Source of the DNA: Asterias amurensis
Taxonomy: Eukaryota; Echinodermata; Asteroidea; Forcipulatida; Asteriidae
Direction of reading: 5' to 3'
DNA: 64,000 bases
NCBI RefSeq assembly: GCF_032118995.1
Contig: NC_092656.1
Coordinates: 17,920,694 to 17,984,693, forward strand
The notes beneath the pieces were generated by a model. The model saw nothing but the letters and a program-made list of their open reading frames with translations. It did not search any database and was not told the origin of the DNA. Shown piece by piece: positions 60,117 to 64,000 of this stretch (position 1 is the first letter of the stretch; each line of letters opens with the position of its first letter). A program made the position numbers and the translations under genes.

Positions 60117-60520
60117 CAGGCCAAGCGGTTAAGAGCACCGAATTCAAACTCTGGTGTTTCTGATCAGCAGAATGTGGGTTCGAATCCCCAGCCGTGACAC
60201 TGTGTCCTTGAGCAAGACACTTTTAAAACCATAGCTTCGTCCTTCGGATGGGACGTAAAGCCGTTGGTCCCATGTGTTGTGTAATGCATGTAAAAGAACC
60301 CAGTGCACTTATCGAAAAGAGAAGGGGTTCGCCCCGGTGTTCCTGGTTGTGGCTGCTTAATGCGCCGTAGCACCTAGCACCCTTATAAGGTGCTAAATAA
60401 TTGGGTCTCAGAATTCATCACTGCAATTACCTATCTTTCTGAGAGTTTGTATATACTCAGCGCCTTCTTGAGTACCTTGTTTGGTAGATACGTGCGCTAT
60501 ATAAGACTTCGATATTATTT
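60117..60520 (+). mobile_element. tRNA-derived SINE, full length (~404 bp)
   Basis: The head looks like a tRNA gene with pol III promoter boxes: A box in GGCCAAGCGGTTAAGAGCAC and B box GGTTCGAATCC (60,177-60,187). It runs on through a non-tRNA body (GAGCAAGACACTTTTAAAAC) to a tail with GCGCTATATAAGACTTCGAT. Such tails are recognised by a partner LINE's reverse transcriptase. No folded tRNA with a proper acceptor stem is present. Confidence 0.75.
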
Positions 60521-60917
60521 CACATACAGATACAGTCACATTCTATGGCAAACGCAGTAGGAACGTAATGTTTTGGGCATCAATGGAAAGCTCATGTCAC
60601 TGCAAGTTTATCCAATGATATCATTTTATCCATGGGAATCACTGGCTCTGAATAGCAGGTACCTGTCTTTATCCCCACCTGATCCTTGCGGATAAAGACA
60701 GGGGCCCAGTCGAGCAGAAAAACAAAGTTGCCCCCTACCTGCAAGCACACCAATGTCACCCCAACAAAGTTGCCCCACTGGCAATTTGTACAAGTTGAAT
60801 GAGTATTGTCAGGAGTTTTAGCTGGATTGAGGATTTTTTTGAGTTTTTTGTGGTAAGATGAAATAGTGTGACGTCATGGGTAACCATTTGAGATTTATAT
60901 TTGATACATTATTACAG
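60521..60917. other. Upstream or intronic DNA of the CCCH gene
   Basis: Contains a perfect 13-bp stem (CCTGTCTTTATCC at 60,662-60,674 with its complement at 60,690-60,702) and ends in a splice-acceptor-like TACATTATTACAG at 60,917. No coding exon seen. Confidence 0.4.
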
Positions 60918-60927
60918 GGGAAGCAAG

Positions 60928-62019
60928 ATGGCCTCAACAATGATGCCATCTCATCCAATAAATCTAGAACAATGGGTATCAAAGCGTCTGTGTATATCAG
61001 GGGGAAGCCTCGACCTGATTGCTCTGAAGGATGCCATGGACCATGACAACGTGATGCTGGAAATGTCATTGACCTCTCTTCAAAGATTCTTAAAGGAGTC
61101 TCCTCACAAAATGTTCAGACTGGACGAAGATGCCAAACATGATAAGTGCACGGTCAGGTACTACAGATTGCTGGTTTCCCCATTTCTTTTCCCTTTTAAT
61201 TGGGGGAAGGGAGGGTTGGATGGGAAGGGTGTTTATGTTTAATAGAAAAGTTTCATGTTGTTTTTAAAGACACTGAAACATTTATTAATTGTCAAAGACC
61301 AGTCTTCTCACTTTGTGTTTCTCGACATATGCACAAAATAAACCTGTGAAAATCTAAACTCAATTGGTCTTTGAAGTTGCGAGAGAATAGTTCAAGAAAT
61401 CAAGTTAAAATATTTGAGTGAGAACTTGAAACTTTGCATGGTGGGAAAACAATGTATGGAAAAGTTTGCATTAACAACGTGTATGATTATCTCTCAATGA
61501 GTTGGGGTGCTTATGAAAAGAACTGTTGGTTTAAACTCGACGTTTCGTTCACTCAGTGTTTATGCTAACAATTATTTTGTGCAAAAACCAATAGTGTCCA
61601 GGGGTCGATTTCACAAAGAGTTAGGACTGGTCCTAACTTAAGACTAGTCCTAGGAGATATACAAATTGCATGGATAGTCCTAAGTTAGCACATGTAACTG
61701 GTCCTAACTGGAGATAAGACTAGTCCTAACTCTTTGTGAAATCCACCCCAGGTACCTTTAAGGATTACCATTATTGTGCAATTTTGGCTTTCTATACAGG
61801 ATAAAGACGGATGCAGTTTTGTGTGATCAGTTCGACCCCAAGAGTAGTAATGGCTGTCAAGGTTGTTATGATTTTCATCTCTGTCAGCACTTTATCTCAG
61901 TGGGATGTAAGCGTGGTAGGAAGTGTTTCTGGCCACATCAGCTCTGGGGTGTACCACACAATGAGAGAGTCATGAGGTTGAACGGATTGGACCACCTTCA
62001 GGATACGCATGTAATGCAG
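60928..62019 (+). CDS. PARP12/ZC3HAV1-like CCCH zinc-finger protein, first two coding exons (partial)
   Basis: Exon 1 (60,918-61,157) holds the ATG at 60,928 in good context (GCAAGATGG) and ends at donor CAG/GTACTA. Exon 2 (61,800-62,019) follows acceptor TTCTATACAG and ends at donor CAG/GTAAAT. They join in phase 2, making 150 codons. Residues 1-76 resemble the winged-helix N-terminus of PARP12/ZAP (SKRLCISGGSLDLIALKDAM, LQRFLKES). Residues 77-150 contain two zinc fingers: C-X10-C-X2-C-X3-H from LCDQF, then C-X7-C-X5-C-X3-H from LCQHFISVGC. The segment HNERVMRLNGLDHL follows, matching the order seen in human PARP12. In vertebrates this region binds CpG-rich viral RNA (ZAP) or RNA in stress granules (PARP12). 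Later exons, where WWE or PARP domains would lie, are outside the window. Family call firm; the choice between PARP12 and ZAP is open. Confidence 0.82.
61264..61761. mobile_element. TTAA-flanked MITE, copy B, split by a nested MITE
   Basis: Left end TTAAAGACACTGAAACATTT. The right end reads ACCAATAGTGTCC, is interrupted at about 61,600, and resumes as GTACCTTTAA at 61,752-61,761. It lies in intron 1 of the CCCH gene. Confidence 0.65.
61601..61750. mobile_element. Palindromic MITE nested in copy B (150 bp)
   Basis: Terminal inverted repeats of 28 bp (GGGGTCGATTTCACAAAGAG and TTAGGACT, with one mismatch to the other end). The centre is made of AGTCCTAACT-type motifs in both orientations. It sits within the terminal repeat of the older element, so it is the younger of the two. 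Confidence 0.75.
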
Positions 62020-62032
62020 GTAAATAATATTT

Positions 62033-62155
62033 GGTGTCGTGGCCGAGTGGATAAGAGCACCGAGCTCAAGCTCTGATGCTTCTGTTCAGCAGAGTGTGGG
62101 TTCGAATCCAGGTTGTGACACTTGTGTCCCTGAGCAAGACACTTAAGAGTCCCTG
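62033..62155 (+). mobile_element. SINE head fragment, same family as 60,117-60,520
   Basis: A box GGCCGAGTGGATAAGAGCAC and B box GGTTCGAATCC, then the shared body start GAGCAAGACACTT. It breaks off near 62,155 with no tail. It begins 14 bp after the exon 2 splice donor of the CCCH gene, in sense orientation. Confidence 0.7.
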
Positions 62156-62419
62156 CCTGTAAGAGTGTACCAAGTATTGATTCATGGGTTCTCAGATCTT
62201 CTTCTAAAAAATTAGAGTGATACATCATCATACCAAACGAAAAAATCCAAAATTTTAGTTTGCTGACGCTTTCGGTTTTGGAGTTACCAGTTATCAAAGT
62301 TTCGGCCTAAAAGCCCTCGAGAAACGAATAGTACATTCCCTGTAAACACAAAAATGTGCGCCAAGGTCATCCCAACAAAAGTAAAACATTTTTTGAAACC
62401 TCCAGTTGGGCTTATAACA

Positions 62420-63190
62420 AAAGTAAAAAAAAAAAATTGGGATCTCGTTGGCGCATCATGTTACGCGCACCTGAACCTTTGATGAACAGTGCCCTCGTGC
62501 CATTTTCAACGCCTCATAACTCAGCGCGCCTATAAGATCCCATGTTATTGAACAAGTTCAAATGAAAGAGCTTGCATCCCTAAAACAAATTTAAGTGCAA
62601 AGTGCGTGGGATCTCGTTGGCGCAGAGAGATAATAGAGGTCAAAGTTCAAATTTTACCAATATATTGCATTTTCGCACCTCCGTAACTTCGCGCGCCAAC
62701 AACAAAAAATTGTTTTTATGGCAACTGGGTATTGGAACAGTTTTCATCTAATGACAAATGAAAAAAGAATCTTGGGATCTCTGCAACTTGCATGTCAAAA
62801 GATTTTGTGAAAATTTTCTAAAGTATTGTCATTCCACACATTTTGGCCTAAATTGGCACAACATTCACTTTTTTCATCACTGTAAGTATCTATGCCAACA
62901 AGATCCCATCAATGTTTTCTTGTATTTGGTTAAGTTGAGTGTTCCTAAACAGATTTCAATTGAAAAATAATTGGGACCATGTTGGCCCACCAATATAACA
63001 AAGGTCAACGGTCATATGAAACTACACTACTGCCTATTTCGGGCGATTTTGCGTCGTCTAGAGATCCACGCGCCAATATGATCCCATTAAGTTGTCTGCG
63101 TTTTATGATTATATAGATTCTCAGCAACACATAATAAGCAAAAACCAAATGGGATTTGAGTGGCGCTAACAAATATTACAGATCAAAAGT
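62420..63190. repeat. Degenerate tandem repeat (~175 bp) with alternating inverted motifs
   Basis: The forward motif TGGGATCTCGTTGGCGC (or variants) occurs near 62,433, 62,608, 62,772, 62,970 and 63,148. Its reverse complement (GCGCGCCAATATGATCCCAT and variants) falls between them near 62,521, 62,690, 62,888 and 63,066. Forward spacing is 164-198 bp. Units are strongly diverged. It lies in intron 2 of the CCCH gene. Confidence 0.6.
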
Positions 63191-63329
63191 TCTTTTGCAT
63201 TGCTGTGGCAACCGAAAGTGAGAAATATCCCCCAATTTCAAAATGTTGGCAAACCATGAAGGGGATAGGTCTCCAAAATGAATTTTGGGTAAGATATAGA
63301 CTGGACTTGTTTTAACAAATGGTGTTAGT

Positions 63330-63679
63330 TTAATGTTGGTTGGTAACTGAACACATTTGGTAATTGTCAAAAACCAGTATTCACAATTGGTGTTTCCCAA
63401 CATAGTATGCATTAACAAGTCTGTGGAAATGTTAACTCAATTGGTCATCTAAGTTGCAAGAGAAAAATGACAGAAAAAACACACTTGTTACATAACTTTG
63501 TGTGCTTCCAGATTCATAATAAAATGCTTTTGCTGAAGTCTCACTAAAAAACTACTTCACTTCAGAGTGAGCCGTTTCTGCCAATATTTTATATCAAAAG
63601 CTCTCTGTCACTCGTTACCACTTAGTTTTTGTGCTACAATCTTTTTTGTGTAATTATCAGTAGTGTACAGTGCCTTTAA
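63330..63679. mobile_element. TTAA-flanked MITE, copy C (350 bp including TTAA)
   Basis: Left end TTAATGTTGGTTGGTAACTG; right end TACAGTGCCTTTAA. It shares with copy B phrases such as GGTAATTGTCAAAAACCAGT, AACTCAATTGGTC and GTTGCAAGAGA. Degraded compared with a full element. Confidence 0.55.
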
Positions 63680-63776
63680 TTCAGAGGTCATTGGTTCGAG
63701 TCACACTACAGTAAAAAAAATCATTTAAAATTAATTGAGTCAGTTTCCCTTTTGGTTCATACTACTTAAAATCTAT

Positions 63777-63911
63777 GGGTGCGTTCGTTTAGCGTTTGTG
63801 TGGCGTTTTCTTTTTCCAGGACGAACGTGTGCAGATAATTACCCATGTTCGTCCTGGGAAAGAAAAAAAAACACACCGGGGTTGACCCAGGGAAGATAAA
63901 CGAACGCACCC
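63777..63911. mobile_element. Palindromic MITE with GGGTGCGTTCGTTTA ends (135 bp)
   Basis: Left end GGGTGCGTTCGTTTA pairs with right end AAACGAACGCACCC. Inner blocks CCAGGACGAACGTGTG and ATGTTCGTCCTGGG are also inverted copies, so the element folds as nested hairpins. It is flanked by TAT on both sides, a possible target-site duplication. Confidence 0.7.
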
Positions 63912-64000
63912 TATAAAAAAAGTTGCATCCCCTCAGGTCGATCCCCTGGCTGCAACTTCCCAGGTTGTATTGCCATTTTGGTGTGATCCCTGGCTTCACT

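Noticed and set aside
60117-60190. tRNA gene candidates at 60,117 and 62,033
   Set aside because: A and B boxes are present, but there is no matching acceptor stem or proper cloverleaf, and the sequence continues into a shared SINE body.
63766-63999. 77-codon minus-strand frame at the right edge
   Set aside because: It runs across the palindromic MITE at 63,777-63,911 and reads its inverted repeats.

Overview
The window is animal nuclear DNA. It holds a replication-dependent linker-histone H1 array, spliced genes, tRNA-derived SINEs and many short inverted-repeat transposons. The H1 sequence and the style of the interspersed repeats suggest an echinoderm, perhaps a sea star. That assignment is inference; nothing here proves the species.

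Region 1 (1-50,189) is a tandem array of histone H1 genes only. I count 30 gene copies, all on the minus strand, in units of about 1.68 kb, and the array runs off the left edge of the window. No core histone gene (H2A, H2B, H3, H4) is present. Each standard unit has an H1-type promoter (AAACACA box, inverted CCAAT-like site, A-rich TATA-like element, initiator), an intronless 198-codon H1 gene, the metazoan histone 3' stem-loop and a purine-rich downstream element. About 0.8 kb of AT-rich spacer with two hypermutable poly-C tracts follows. Twenty-three copies encode a full 198-residue protein. The other seven are altered: one interrupted by a foreign insert (copy 9), one lacking its promoter and N-terminus (copy 21), one with a 5-residue deletion (24), two frameshifted by a 46-bp insertion (25, 26; copy 25 also has no promoter), one with an early stop (28) and one cut at the array edge (30). 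Two residues (Q/K36 and K/Q47) occur in all four combinations, a sign of recombination or gene conversion among copies.

Region 2 (13,667-16,831) is a 3.17-kb non-array segment that replaces 423 bp of H1 copy 9. It carries the last two exons of an unrecognised plus-strand gene, several palindromic repeats, and on its right edge a transposon-like ACAGTG terminus.

Region 3 (50,190-60,900) is repeat-rich non-coding DNA. Its centrepiece is a 3,472-bp foldback element (52,214-55,685) with TA flanks and 1.5-1.7-kb inverted arms, themselves built of short palindromic repeats. Right of it lie a TTAA-flanked MITE, an interspersed repeat that shares its end with one inside the H1-array insert, a five-copy 328-bp satellite carrying CRE-like TGACGTCA sites, and a full-length tRNA-derived SINE.

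Region 4 (60,918-64,000) is the 5' part of a spliced gene whose first two coding exons encode a winged-helix-like N-terminus and two CCCH zinc fingers of the PARP12/ZC3HAV1 (ZAP) type. The rest of the gene lies past the right edge. Its introns are packed with MITEs, a SINE head and a ~175-bp alternating-motif tandem repeat.
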